DNA of 64,000 nucleotides from Bacillus pseudomycoides. GTDB lineage: Bacteria > Bacillota > Bacilli > Bacillales > Bacillaceae_G. Each line of letters opens with the position of its first letter. Position 1 is the first letter of the stretch. Both the position numbers and the translations under genes were made by a program. Shown here piece after piece: positions 7,709 to 17,196 of the stretch. Location of the stretch: positions 558,001-622,000 of the forward strand of contig NZ_CP064266.1 in assembly GCF_022811845.1 (NCBI RefSeq), read 5' to 3'. A model generated the notes under the pieces. The model was not told where the DNA came from. It saw nothing but the letters and a program-made list of their open reading frames with translations, and ran no database searches.

Positions 7709-10342
7709 TTATTTTGCATCATACCAAGTTGGACCAGAAGAATAATCCACTTTTAGCGGAACAGCAAGTTCAATAGCATGTTCCATTACTTCAGGTACAA
7801 GCCTCTCTAATTTTTCTACCTCTTCTTTTGGCACTTCAAAAATCAATTCATCGTGTACTTGTAGAAGAAGACGTGCTTGCAATCCTTCTTCTTCTAAGCG
7901 ATTCGCCATAATAATCATCGCTTTTTTAATAATATCTGCCGCGCTACCTTGAATTGGCGTATTCATCGCAGTACGCTCTGCAAAGCTGCGTAAATTAAAA
8001 TTACGACTTGTAATTTCTGGAATATAACGGCGGCGATTTAATAATGTAGAAACGTATCCATTTTGCTTCGCTTCTTGTACAATCTCATCCATATATTCTT
8101 TTACACCAGGGAAACTTGCGAAATACTTTTCAATAAATTCCCCTGCTGCTTTTCGTGTAATTCCTAAGTTTTGTGAAAGTCCATAGTCACTAATACCATA
8201 CACAATTCCGAAGTTAACCGCTTTTGCTTGACGTCTCATATTCGATGTTACTTCATCTTTTCCAACGCCAAACACGTCCATTGCCGTTTTCGTATGAATA
8301 TCCATATCATGTTGGAACGCTTCAACTAGCCCTTTATCTTTTGCAATGTGTGCCAGTACGCGCAGCTCAATTTGTGAATAATCGGCAGCATACATAATCC
8401 ATCCTTCTTTTGACGGAATGAACGCCTGACGAATTTTTCTTCCTTCTTCTAAACGAATCGGGATATTTTGTAAGTTTGGATCTGTAGAACTTAATCGTCC
8501 TGTTTGTGTTAACACTTGATTAAAACGCGTATGAATTTTAGATGAATCTTCATGAACGACTTTTAACAATCCTTCAATATATGTCGAATTTAATTTCCCT
8601 AATTGACGATAATGTAAAATATTAGGGATAATTTCATGATGATCCATTAACTTGTCCAGCACATCAGCTGACGTAGAGTATCCTGTTTTCGTCTTTTTAA
8701 TAACTGGCAAGTTTAAACTCTCAAATAAAACTACACCAAGCTGCTTTGGTGAGTTAATGTTAAACTCTGTCCCAGCAAGTTCATAAATCTCTTGTTCCAT
8801 TTCTTTCAGTCTTCTAGCAAGTTCATCTCCCATATTACGCAAGCGTTCTGTATCAACTTTCACGCCTTTTATTTCCATTTCAGCTAACACGCGAGCGAGT
8901 GGCATTTCAAGTTCAGTAAATAGTTCGTATTGTTCATTTTTTTCTAGTTCTTCTACAAATGTTTTTTGCACATCGTACAATACATGTACTTTTCGAGCTA
9001 CGTGCTCCGCAACTACACCTTGTTCTGGAACTGCACGTTTCGCACCTTTTCCGTATACTTCCTCATCAGATTTAACAGCGTGCGTCTCTTTCATTTTTGC
9101 TACAGCACGGAAATCTTTATCTGTATCAGCTGGATCAAGTAAATAAGCGGCAATTAGTAAATCAAAATCAATCCCCTTGATTTCTACGCCTTTCCACTTA
9201 AGTGCAACAATGGCACGCTTTGCATCAAACGTATACTTTCTCATTCCATCATCTGCAAGCCACTTCGTAAAAGCTTCAGATTTGAGTGCAACATCACTTG
9301 GAATAAAATAGCAGCCATTTTCATTTTGAATACCAAAACCTTGAATATCAGCTTTATGATAGTTATCTTCTTGTACTTCCACAATAATCGCACTATCTTG
9401 CTGAAGCATTTCACCTGTCACTTCTTCTACAATATCAAATGAAATATCATCTAATTCAGCCGGCGCTGTTTCCTCAGGAGTAGCACCAAGCTTGTTTAAT
9501 AGAGAAGTAAATCCTAAATTCTCGAACATTGGAATAACGTCGCTCGCTTCATAACCTTTATATTCGATATCGTCTACATGTACCGTGATCGGCGCATCCG
9601 TAATAATCGTTGCAAGCTCTTTACTCATGAGCGCCTGCTCTTTATTTGCTTCTAGCTTCTCTTTTAATTTCTTTCCGCTTACCTGGTCTAAATTTTCGTA
9701 CACTGCTTCTACTGTTTCAAATTGCGTTAGCAACTTAATCGCAGTCTTCTCACCAACTCCCGGTACACCCGGGATATTATCAGATTGGTCTCCCATTAAA
9801 CCTTTCATATCAATAATTTGCTTTGGCGATAAACTATATTTTTCAAATAGAGCTTCTTTCGTGTATTCATCTACTTCTGTAATCCCTTTACGCGGAATAC
9901 ATACAAGTGTGTTATCAGAAACAAGTTGCAGTAAATCTTTATCTCCAGAAATAACTTTTACATGAGCACCTTGTTCACTCGCTTCTTTCGCAAGTGTTCC
10001 CATAATGTCATCTGCTTCATAGTTCTCTAACTCATAGCGCGGTACATGAAACGCATCTAACAGTTCACGAATAAATGGGAACTGCTCGGACAATTCAGGT
10101 GGCGTTTTTTGACGCCCTCCTTTATATTCACTAAATGTTTTGTGACGAAATGTTGTTTTACCCGCGTCGAACGCAACAAGCATATGCGTCGGTTTTTCTT
10201 CTTCTAATATTCTCATTAACATCATCGTAAAACCATAAATTGCATTCGTATGTATACCTTTGTCGTTATTTAAAAGCGGCAGTGCAAAAAAAGCACGATA
10301 CGCGATATTATTCCCATCGACTAATACGACCTTTTTTTCCAA
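7709..10342 (-). CDS. polA: DNA polymerase I
   Basis: Repair and Okazaki-fragment polymerase. The N-terminal 5'-3' exonuclease domain (VLVDGNNIAYRAFFAL, then YEADDIMG) is followed by a 3'-5' exonuclease-like domain whose first acidic motif reads IIVEVQED, so the DxE pair is lost and proofreading is probably absent, as in other Bacillus Pol I. Polymerase motifs are DYSQIELRVLAHIA (A), RRQAKAVNFGIVYG (B) and VHDELIFE (C). The frame opens at a TTG at 10363 that overlaps the ribosome binding site; the TTG at 10342, 8 nt behind GGGGAGG, gives 877 aa. Confidence 0.96.
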   Translation of the reverse strand: MEKKVVLVDGNNIAYRAFFALPLLNNDKGIHTNAIYGFTMMLMRILEEEKPTHMLVAFDAGKTTFRHKTFSEYKGGRQKTPPELSEQFPFIRELLDAFHVPRYELENYEADDIMGTLAKEASEQGAHVKVISGDKDLLQLVSDNTLVCIPRKGITEVDEYTKEALFEKYSLSPKQIIDMKGLMGDQSDNIPGVPGVGEKTAIKLLTQFETVEAVYENLDQVSGKKLKEKLEANKEQALMSKELATIITDAPITVHVDDIEYKGYEASDVIPMFENLGFTSLLNKLGATPEETAPAELDDISFDIVEEVTGEMLQQDSAIIVEVQEDNYHKADIQGFGIQNENGCYFIPSDVALKSEAFTKWLADDGMRKYTFDAKRAIVALKWKGVEIKGIDFDLLIAAYLLDPADTDKDFRAVAKMKETHAVKSDEEVYGKGAKRAVPEQGVVAEHVARKVHVLYDVQKTFVEELEKNEQYELFTELEMPLARVLAEMEIKGVKVDTERLRNMGDELARRLKEMEQEIYELAGTEFNINSPKQLGVVLFESLNLPVIKKTKTGYSTSADVLDKLMDHHEIIPNILHYRQLGKLNSTYIEGLLKVVHEDSSKIHTRFNQVLTQTGRLSSTDPNLQNIPIRLEEGRKIRQAFIPSKEGWIMYAADYSQIELRVLAHIAKDKGLVEAFQHDMDIHTKTAMDVFGVGKDEVTSNMRRQAKAVNFGIVYGISDYGLSQNLGITRKAAGEFIEKYFASFPGVKEYMDEIVQEAKQNGYVSTLLNRRRYIPEITSRNFNLRSFAERTAMNTPIQGSAADIIKKAMIIMANRLEEEGLQARLLLQVHDELIFEVPKEEVEKLERLVPEVMEHAIELAVPLKVDYSSGPTWYDAK

Positions 10343-10586
10343 ATCAGAAACCTCCCCACACAAATTTAAAACGATTTATATATATAAATCCAAATTGAAG
10401 AATCAACATAACCCTTTTCTTTTTAGGGGGAGAGAGCATCCAGTCACGCATAAAAGCGGTCAACTCTTCTTCCCGCCCCCCTGTCAAATTTAAACAAAAC
10501 GAGAAACCGAGCGCGGATCACCTTTTGTTCTTCATAGCGGTGACTTATATGCCTGCAAATCAAAATGGATTTATATAAAAAGAAAA

Positions 10587-10646
10587 AACCGTTATTTTCT
10601 TCTCTCTATATTAACACGACTGAGAGAGAGAAGAAAAATAACGGTT
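10587..10646 (-). terminator. Long hairpin terminator-like structure
   Basis: Arms AACCGTTATTTTCTTCTCTCT and near-complement, about 21 bp, followed on the minus strand by TTTTTTC. It is ~290 bp past the phoR stop and ~245 bp before polA. Confidence 0.65.
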
Positions 10647-10783
10647 CTTTCTAATACATATATTTCACATATGCATGGAGATGCTGTCACAATATCCTTA
10701 TTGTATTGTTATAACACTTTGACATAAGTTACATCGAGATATTTCAAAAATAAAGATATTATGATTTCACAAAAAAGGGAAGT

Positions 10784-10809
10784 GACGAGAATAGAGCACT
10801 ATTCTCGTC
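10784..10809 (-). terminator. Hairpin downstream of phoR
   Basis: Perfect 10-bp stem GACGAGAATA / TATTCTCGTC with a six-base loop. On the minus strand a CTTTTTT tract follows after several bases. Possible first terminator for phoPR. Confidence 0.5.
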
Positions 10810-10819
10810 CAAAACTACT

Positions 10820-10916
10820 CCTTGGATGAAGGGGTTTTCATGTATTATATTAACAGGACTTTATTAATATTTAATGAAGCTATTGTTAATATAATGTAAA
10901 TATATTCCGTCCAAGG
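10820..10916. repeat. Nested inverted repeats downstream of phoR
   Basis: Outer arms CCTTGGA (10820-10826) and TCCAAGG (10910-10916). Inner perfect 12-bp arms ATTATATTAACA (10844-10855) and TGTTAATATAAT (10884-10895). The structure ends 16 bp from the phoR stop codon. Confidence 0.5.
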
Positions 10917-10931
10917 TGCTTCACATTATCA

Positions 10932-12695
10932 CTACTTTTCCAAATCCGCTTTTGGCAAAGCAACTGTAAATATCGTACCTTCTCCCACTTTACTATCCAC
11001 AGTAATCGTCCCTTGATGTGCTTCTACTAAATGTTTTACAATCGATAACCCTAGGCCTGTACCGCCCGTATTTCGGCTTCTCGCTTTATCTACGCGATAA
11101 AAGCGTTCAAAAATACGCGGGATTTCTTCTTTACTAATCCCAATTCCTGTATCAGATACTTTTATATAGGCGTTATGTTCATCCTCTAACACCTTTACAG
11201 AAACCGTCCCACCACCTGGTGTATATACAATTGCATTATTAACTAAATTGATAAAGATTTGCTTTAATCTGCTCGGATCTCCTATTACAGATACATGTCT
11301 CAGTACATCAACTTGCAAAGAGATTTCTTTATCTTGTGATTTATTCTCCAGGACCATCTTGATTTCTCCGAGCAATTCCTTCATATCAACAGTACCCATG
11401 TTTAACTTAAAGCCTTGTTGTTCAATCTTTGATAAATCCAATAAGTCTTCGATTAATCCTTGCATACGTTCACTTTCCTTTAAAATAATATGCAAGAAAT
11501 GCTCGCAAAACTGCTGATTTTCCATCGCACCATCAAGCAAAGTTTCAGAAAACCCTTTAATAGAAGTGATTGGCGTTTTTAGTTCATGTGAAACGTTTGC
11601 TAAAAAGTCTTTTCGCATTTGCTCTAATTTCTTTAATTCTGTTATATCGTGGAATACGAGAACAATTCCTTTCCACTCATGATTCGTCCCAATAATTGGC
11701 GCACCATATACCTCAAAGTGTTTTCTTTCAATTCCAAGTGGCAGCAGCATTTGTTTCCGCACTTTCACTTCTGTCATAAAAATTTCTTCCACAAGTTCAA
11801 TGATTTCCGCATGGAGAAACACTTCATAATATAAGCGGTCTAAATACTCTTCATTCGTTACATGAAAGATTTCTTTATACGAACGGTTTACAAGGCTTAT
11901 ATAGCCACGGCTATCAATTAAAATCATACCGCTTCCCATGTTTTCAATCAGTGTATGCAAACGATCTTGTTGCATTTCTTGCTCTAACGTCATCTCTTGT
12001 AAATTACGTGCTAAAATATTGATGGCCTTGCTTAACATTCCTGTTTCATCCGAATTATTTTCATAAGCACGCGCCTTATAGTTACCCTTCGCCAATTCAA
12101 TCGCTACTTTCGTAACAGACTCTATCGGACGAATATATTGACCTGTAATTTTCACACCAAGAAAGACAACGACAAGACAAGCAATTACAAATCCTATAAT
12201 TAATAATCCCCACGTTTTTTGGTGAACGTCTTTCAAAGGAGCTACCATGCTTTTTATAAGAATATATCCTTGCTTACCATCTGCATCTTGAACAAATATC
12301 GCATGGTGAAATACGTTCTTATCATTTGTTTCTTTCGTAATCACTCTATTTTTTTGCTTTGCTGTTTCAGAAGAAAGTTCATCAATTTTCGCTTGATTGA
12401 ATACAGTTTGCTTATCTTTACTATATTTGACCTTCTTCTCTTCATCAACAAATATAATCGAAACAGGAACTTGTTCTTCTAATCTTCTAAATATATTTGG
12501 TGCTTTTAAAACATGATCAATACCCTCTGCCTCTACTAATGAAGCAACATACCGCGCTTCTTTTATTGTTCTCTCTTTCGCATGATCAATATAATAATTC
12601 TCAAACAGTGTTTCCAAGAGTACTCCTAGTCCCACTAAAATAAGAATAATAAGAGAAACAAATGTAAAGAGAAGCCTTGAGCGAAATTTATTCAT
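10932..12695 (-). CDS. phoR: Phosphate-response sensor histidine kinase PhoR
   Basis: Membrane sensor kinase of the PhoPR system. Order: transmembrane segment 8-30, extracellular sensor about 31-160, transmembrane segment 163-183, HAMP region about 185-240, PAS about 245-350, phosphoacceptor His370 in VSHELKTP, then an ATPase domain with N and G boxes (DTGIGISKEE, GGTGLGLSIV). 587 aa. Its start overlaps the end of phoP by 8 bp, so the two are translationally coupled. Confidence 0.93.
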   Translation of the reverse strand: MNKFRSRLLFTFVSLIILILVGLGVLLETLFENYYIDHAKERTIKEARYVASLVEAEGIDHVLKAPNIFRRLEEQVPVSIIFVDEEKKVKYSKDKQTVFNQAKIDELSSETAKQKNRVITKETNDKNVFHHAIFVQDADGKQGYILIKSMVAPLKDVHQKTWGLLIIGFVIACLVVVFLGVKITGQYIRPIESVTKVAIELAKGNYKARAYENNSDETGMLSKAINILARNLQEMTLEQEMQQDRLHTLIENMGSGMILIDSRGYISLVNRSYKEIFHVTNEEYLDRLYYEVFLHAEIIELVEEIFMTEVKVRKQMLLPLGIERKHFEVYGAPIIGTNHEWKGIVLVFHDITELKKLEQMRKDFLANVSHELKTPITSIKGFSETLLDGAMENQQFCEHFLHIILKESERMQGLIEDLLDLSKIEQQGFKLNMGTVDMKELLGEIKMVLENKSQDKEISLQVDVLRHVSVIGDPSRLKQIFINLVNNAIVYTPGGGTVSVKVLEDEHNAYIKVSDTGIGISKEEIPRIFERFYRVDKARSRNTGGTGLGLSIVKHLVEAHQGTITVDSKVGEGTIFTVALPKADLEK

Positions 12696-13404
12696 TCCCC
12701 TTTGGCTCCTCTAATTTATACCCTAATCCACGAATTGTTTTAATATATGCTGGTTTTTTCGTATTCTTTTCAATTTTATCTCGTAAATGGCTAATATGAA
12801 CATCGACGATTCTTGTATCACCGGCAAAATCATAATTCCATACCGCACTTAATAACTGATCACGTGTTAACACACGTCCCTTATTTCTCGCTAAATATAC
12901 AAGTAATTCAAATTCTTTTGGCGTCAACTCTAACTTTTCCCCTTGGAAATACGCTTCATAAAACTCAGGTAAAATTTTCAAATCAACGATATTGATACTG
13001 TTTTCGTCCTGTACTTCTGGAACTTGTTCATCTTGCAATTTCGTACGGCGTAAAATCGCCTTTACGCGTGCAACAACTTCCCTTGGACTAAAAGGCTTTG
13101 TCATATAATCATCAGCCCCAAGTTCAAGTCCTAACACTTTATCAAACTCGTCATCTTTCGCTGTGAGCATTAAAATTGGTGTCATAACCCTTTGCAAACG
13201 CAATTCTTTACACACTTCCATACCATCCATTTTTGGAAGCATTAAATCTAATATAATCAGATCTGGACGTTCCGTTATCGCTTTTTGAAGCGCTACTTCA
13301 CCATCCATCGCTGTTATAACTTCAAATCCTGCTTGCTGTAAGTTAAATTCAATTAAAGTTAAGATAAACTCCTCATCATCAACAACTAAAATTCGATTGC
13401 TCAT
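12688..13404 (-). CDS. phoP: Phosphate-response regulator PhoP
   Basis: OmpR-family response regulator, 238 aa. Receiver domain with the acidic pair D9/D10, phosphoacceptor Asp53 (LILDLMLPKMDG) and Lys near 103, then a C-terminal winged helix (LTPKEFELLVYLARN, RGLGYKLE). Partner of PhoR encoded next. Ribosome binding site GGAGG 7 nt before the ATG. No PHO box was identified by eye in the promoter. Confidence 0.94.
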   Translation of the reverse strand: MSNRILVVDDEEFILTLIEFNLQQAGFEVITAMDGEVALQKAITERPDLIILDLMLPKMDGMEVCKELRLQRVMTPILMLTAKDDEFDKVLGLELGADDYMTKPFSPREVVARVKAILRRTKLQDEQVPEVQDENSINIVDLKILPEFYEAYFQGEKLELTPKEFELLVYLARNKGRVLTRDQLLSAVWNYDFAGDTRIVDVHISHLRDKIEKNTKKPAYIKTIRGLGYKLEEPKGNE

Positions 13405-13573
13405 TCTCTTCCTCCAAGTTATAGACTTGAAACCTTCTTCATCCTAGTATTTCCCCACTATTCCCATCATACTAGAAAACAATGCCCCTCTCAATAAAAT
13501 TGTCCATTCACTAAGTTTGATTGTGATATAGTTATACAGAAAAATATCTCTAATAGAAAGCGATGGTATATTC

Positions 13574-13897
13574 ATGGTTAAAGCAGCTATTGTTTTCATT
13601 CTTGCCGGTCTAGCTGAAATTGGTGGTGGATATCTCATTTGGAAATGGATACGAGAAGGTGGTTCCATCTGGTTCGGTCTAATCGGAGGCATTATTTTAT
13701 GTTTATATGGTGTAATTGCCACATTCCAAGTATTTTCGAGTTTCGGCCGTGTTTACGCAGCTTATGGCGGCGTGTTTATTGTGATGAGTTTACTATGGGG
13801 ATGGATGGTTGATAAAAAAACACCCGATTTGTTCGATTGGACTGGTGCAGCCATTTGTCTTGTTGGTGTGTTTATTATTCTTTGGCCACGTGGTTAA
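13574..13897 (+). CDS. UPF0060 / YnfA family small membrane protein
   Basis: 107 aa with four predicted transmembrane helices and the family motifs AEIGGGYLIWKW and RVYAAYGGVFI. YnfA proteins belong to the small multidrug resistance superfamily fold; their role in bacilli is not established. It is on the opposite strand to its neighbours and stands alone. The ribosome binding site is weak (AGAAAGCGATGG). Confidence 0.85.
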   Translation: MVKAAIVFILAGLAEIGGGYLIWKWIREGGSIWFGLIGGIILCLYGVIATFQVFSSFGRVYAAYGGVFIVMSLLWGWMVDKKTPDLFDWTGAAICLVGVFIILWPRG

Positions 13898-13900
13898 TAC

Positions 13901-14060
13901 ATAAATCGAAACTTTCATCAGTGGGGATTCTCTTCATCCTCCCACTGATTATTAGCCCTCACCAGTCGGGCTTTTACGGGCAGTTGATCATCCATCTATC
14001 TTCCTCATTTTCCTTTGAATCTTGAGGTGGGAGTCTTACTGCCTGTTGATGCGGGATAAA
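13901..14060 (+). repeat. bcr1-like element
   Basis: About 155-160 bp with the ends ATAAA...GGGATAAA. The left part can fold (CAGTGGG...CCCACTG), and the right part reads ACGGGCAGTTGATC...GGTGGGAGTCTTACTGCC. It closely resembles the copy at 61581-61736 in the same orientation. It fills the gap between the YnfA-like gene and the following terminator. Confidence 0.8.
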
Positions 14061-14064
14061 ATAG

Positions 14065-14092
14065 AAAAACAGGTGATTTCTCACCTGTTTTT
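14065..14092. terminator. Bidirectional terminator
   Basis: AAAAACAGGTGA / TCACCTGTTTTT hairpin with a four-base loop. Ends the MaoC-like gene on the minus strand and could also stop transcription from the left. Confidence 0.75.
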
Positions 14093-14093
14093 C

Positions 14094-14567
14094 TTAAAAA
14101 TTATCTAACGCTTTTTCTAAAATAGAAGCTGATTTGTATGGTGGCGTCACCGTTAATACACCTTTGACAACTACTTCTTCTTTTTCATCATAAGCGAATA
14201 CACGCATATCAATTGTATGTTTCTCTTCCGAAACAGCTACAACCTCAAAATGAATTTGCAAAGTTTCATAATGGTGTACAGGTTTCACAAAAGTAAGATC
14301 CTTCCTAACAACATGACTGCCTGGGCCTGGTAAATATTTCGTTACCGCTGTTGTAACCATACCTGTTAACATAATGCTTGGTACAATTGGCTTTTCATAA
14401 GGAGTTTGGGATGCGTAATCATGCTGGATATATAATGGATTTGAATCATTTGTTAACCCTAAATACAATAATAGATCTTTATCCTCAATTTTTTCAGTGA
14501 TAGATAACTTTTCCCCTACTGTAATTTCATCCATTCGACGACCAATTTGAACCTTCTTCTTTAACAT
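14094..14567 (-). CDS. MaoC-like hotdog-fold dehydratase
   Basis: 157-aa single hotdog domain of the MaoC / (R)-hydratase type: GLTNDSNPLYIQHDYA matches the family's Asp-x4-His hydratase loop, and PIVPSIMLTGM forms the central helix. Probably hydrates short or medium enoyl-thioesters; the substrate is unknown. An in-frame TTG at 14585 overlaps the GGAGGGGG site; the ATG at 14567 is correctly spaced. It lies next to TCA genes but is separated from them by the mdh terminator. Confidence 0.8.
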   Translation of the reverse strand: MLKKKVQIGRRMDEITVGEKLSITEKIEDKDLLLYLGLTNDSNPLYIQHDYASQTPYEKPIVPSIMLTGMVTTAVTKYLPGPGSHVVRKDLTFVKPVHHYETLQIHFEVVAVSEEKHTIDMRVFAYDEKEEVVVKGVLTVTPPYKSASILEKALDNF

Positions 14568-14735
14568 GTTACAATCCCCCTCCAAGTTTTATTTTATTAT
14601 CCTACCAAAAGCAATATACTATCCGAAATGCTACTATAATGAAGGCAATGTATATTATAAGTCTATGTTCCCGTTGTAGGATACAATTAATGATAGCGTT
14701 TTCATATTATTTTAAAAAAATAATCCTCTAAATAG

Positions 14736-14769
14736 TAGAAAAAGATTCGGGGCCCCGAATCTTTTTCTA
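14736..14769 (-). terminator. mdh terminator, a perfect 34-bp palindrome
   Basis: Arms of 17 bp (TAGAAAAAGATTCGGGG and its exact complement) meet without a spacer. A T run is built into the 3' arm. It lies 15 bp past the mdh stop codon. Confidence 0.8.
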
Positions 14770-14783
14770 ACATATATTTTGTA

Positions 14784-15722
14784 TTAAGCAAGAACTTTCA
14801 TAACGTTACGTACAGATTCTACTGAACGATCTAACGCTTCTTTTTCCTCTTCACGAAGCTCTAATTCAATAATTTTTTCAATTCCGTTACCACCTAGAAT
14901 TACTGGTACCCCTAAGTAAAGGTCACTATAACCATATTCACCTTCAAGGTATGCGATAGCTGGTAAGACGCGGCGTTGATCTTTTAAGATCGCTTCAGTC
15001 ATTTCAACTAAAGAAGCAGCTGGCGCGTAGTATGCACTACCGTTTCCTAGTAAGCTTACAATTTCACCGCCGCCTTTACGCGTACGTTCTACGATTGCTT
15101 CTAAGCGCTCTTTAGGAATTAATGTTTCTAATGGAATACCACCTGCATAAGAGTAACGTACAAGAGGTACCATGTCATCACCATGACCACCAAGAACGAA
15201 TCCTGTAATGTCTTTTACCGAAAGATTCAATTCTTGTGCGATGAATGTACGGAAACGAGCTGTATCTAATACACCAGATTGACCGATAACGCGCTCTTTC
15301 GGGAATCCAGCTTCTTTAAATACAGAATATGTCATTGCGTCAACTGGATTTGTTAACACAACAATAATTGTGTTTGGCGAATGTTTTGCAATATCTTGCG
15401 TGATACTTTTCATAATTTTAGAGTTGGTCGCTACTAAATCATCACGGCTCATTCCTGGTTTACGTGCAATACCTGCTGTAATAACAACAACGTCAGAATC
15501 AGCAGTATCTGCGTAATCAGATGTGCCGATAATGTTAGCATCAAAACCTTGTACAGGGCTTGCTTCTAACATATCTAACGCTTTTCCTTTTGTTGGATTC
15601 TCCAGTTGTGGAATGTCCACTAATACAACATCTGCAAGCTCTTTTTGAGCTAATAAGAACGCTGTTGTTGCTCCTGTAAATCCTGCACCGATGACTGAAA
15701 CTTTTTTGCGTTTGATTGTCAT
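14784..15722 (-). CDS. mdh: Malate dehydrogenase
   Basis: TCA cycle enzyme oxidising malate to oxaloacetate with NAD. Lactate dehydrogenase-like fold: glycine-rich GAGFTGATTA (12-21), Asp36 that selects NAD, substrate arginines in ARKPGMSRDDL, catalytic His180 in LGGHGDDM. 312 aa. It starts 20 bp after icd, so it is the last gene of citZ-icd-mdh. Ribosome binding site GGGGG. Confidence 0.97.
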   Translation of the reverse strand: MTIKRKKVSVIGAGFTGATTAFLLAQKELADVVLVDIPQLENPTKGKALDMLEASPVQGFDANIIGTSDYADTADSDVVVITAGIARKPGMSRDDLVATNSKIMKSITQDIAKHSPNTIIVVLTNPVDAMTYSVFKEAGFPKERVIGQSGVLDTARFRTFIAQELNLSVKDITGFVLGGHGDDMVPLVRYSYAGGIPLETLIPKERLEAIVERTRKGGGEIVSLLGNGSAYYAPAASLVEMTEAILKDQRRVLPAIAYLEGEYGYSDLYLGVPVILGGNGIEKIIELELREEEKEALDRSVESVRNVMKVLA

Positions 15723-15742
15723 ACTTTCTCCCCCACTCTGAA

Positions 15743-17035
15743 TTATGCGTTTTTGATTACTGCTAAGTCCATATTGTTAATAAGAGCATCAGCAAATTCG
15801 GAACATTTCACTTCAGTTGCACCATCCATAAGACGTGCGAAGTCATATGTTACCACTTTTGAAGCAATTGTTTTTTCTACTGAAGCAGTTACTAATTTCG
15901 CAGCTTCATTCCATCCTAAATGCTCTAATAATAATACTCCTGAAAGAAGAACAGAAGATGGATTTACTTTATCTAAACCTGCATATTTTGGAGCTGTACC
16001 ATGTGTCGCTTCAAAAATAGCATGTCCAGTAACATAGTTAATGTTTGCACCAGGTGCAATACCAATGCCACCCACTTGTGCTGCAAGCGCATCAGAAATA
16101 TAATCTCCATTTAAGTTCATTGTTGCAACAACATCGAACTCGCGTGGACGTGTTAAAATTTGTTGTAAGAAGATATCTGCAATAGAATCTTTCACAATGA
16201 TTTTACCAGCCGCTTCAGCTTCTGTCATTGCTTTATTCGCTGCATCTTTACCATCTTTTTCAACAATACGATCGTATTCAGCCCAAGTGAATACTTTATC
16301 GCCAAACTCTTGTTCCGCAACTTCATAACCCCAGTTTTTGAAAGCTCCTTCTGTAAATTTCATAATATTTCCTTTATGAACTAATGTAACAGAAGAACGT
16401 TTTTCATTAATCGCATATTGAATTGCAGCACGAACAAGACGCTTTGTCCCTTCTTCTGAAATCGGTTTAATACCAATTCCTGATGTTTCTGGGAAGCGAA
16501 TTTTGTTTACACCCATTGTTTCTTTTAAGAACTCAAGAACTTTTTCTGCTTCTGGAGATCCTTGTGCATATTCAATACCAGCATAGATATCTTCTGTATT
16601 TTCACGGAAAATTACCATATCAGTATCTTCCGGACGTTTTACAGGTGAAGGAACACCTTCAAAATAACGAACTGGACGTAAACATACGTATAAGTCTAAC
16701 TCTTGACGAAGTGCTACGTTTAGAGAACGGATACCACCACCAACAGGAGTTGTAAGTGGACCTTTAATTGCGATTAAATATTCACGAATCACATTTAACG
16801 TCTCTTCTGGTAACCATTCACCTGTTTGGTTGAATGCTTTTTCCCCTGCAAGCACTTCTTTCCAAACAATTTTCTTCTCACCATCATAAGCTTTTTCAAC
16901 AGCTGCTTCTAATACACGAGATGCTGCTGCCCAAATATCTGGCCCAATTCCATCGCCTTCAATAAAAGGAATAATCGGATTGTTTGGTACATTCATAACA
17001 CCATTCGTTACAGTAATTTTTTCTCCTGTCGTCAC
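15743..17035 (-). CDS. icd: Isocitrate dehydrogenase (NADP)
   Basis: Oxidative decarboxylation of isocitrate to 2-oxoglutarate. It carries the TTPVGGGIRSLNVALRQ substrate loop, DMVIFRENTEDIYAG and the NATHGTAP-like EATHGTAPKYAG coenzyme segment. The frame opens at an ATG at 17050, but a GTG at 17035 lies 8 nt behind GGGGG and gives MTTGEKITV and 430 aa, the length I recall for relatives. Second gene of citZ-icd-mdh, with a 17073-17097 hairpin just upstream. Confidence 0.96.
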   Translation of the reverse strand: MTTGEKITVTNGVMNVPNNPIIPFIEGDGIGPDIWAAASRVLEAAVEKAYDGEKKIVWKEVLAGEKAFNQTGEWLPEETLNVIREYLIAIKGPLTTPVGGGIRSLNVALRQELDLYVCLRPVRYFEGVPSPVKRPEDTDMVIFRENTEDIYAGIEYAQGSPEAEKVLEFLKETMGVNKIRFPETSGIGIKPISEEGTKRLVRAAIQYAINEKRSSVTLVHKGNIMKFTEGAFKNWGYEVAEQEFGDKVFTWAEYDRIVEKDGKDAANKAMTEAEAAGKIIVKDSIADIFLQQILTRPREFDVVATMNLNGDYISDALAAQVGGIGIAPGANINYVTGHAIFEATHGTAPKYAGLDKVNPSSVLLSGVLLLEHLGWNEAAKLVTASVEKTIASKVVTYDFARLMDGATEVKCSEFADALINNMDLAVIKNA

Positions 17036-17072
17036 TGTGATAACCCCCATGTTTGAAATTTCATATGTGTGA

Positions 17073-17097
17073 AACTGAGGGAATAAAACCCTCAGTT
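17073..17097. promoter_or_regulatory. Hairpin in the citZ-icd gap
   Basis: Perfect 9-bp stem AACTGAGGG / CCCTCAGTT with a seven-base loop, 38 bp upstream of the icd start. No T run follows. It may be a processing or stability structure between the two messages. Confidence 0.45.
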
Positions 17098-17196
17098 CAA
17101 ACCGTTAGTCAAATTAAAATATTCCAATCATTACATCTTCCCCAAAAAATCTGACTTTTGAAAGCGTATTTACACTATCCAAATAGTGTTTTTAGC

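Larger units (their letters stand above)
10343..10931. other. Gene-free spacer between polA and phoR with several hairpins
   Basis: About 590 bp with no supportable gene. From right to left on the minus strand it holds nested inverted repeats (10820-10916), a hairpin of perfect 10-bp arms (10784-10809), a long hairpin (10587-10646), and a G/C-richer block at about 10420-10560 that I do not recognise. Confidence 0.6.

Noticed and set aside
10420..10560. Possible further bcr1 copy upstream of polA
   Set aside because: G/C-richer block with short similarities only; neither end nor central motif of the element could be matched.
13444..13722. 92-codon minus frame opposite the YnfA-like gene
   Set aside because: Mirror frame of a recognisable membrane protein; no ribosome binding site.
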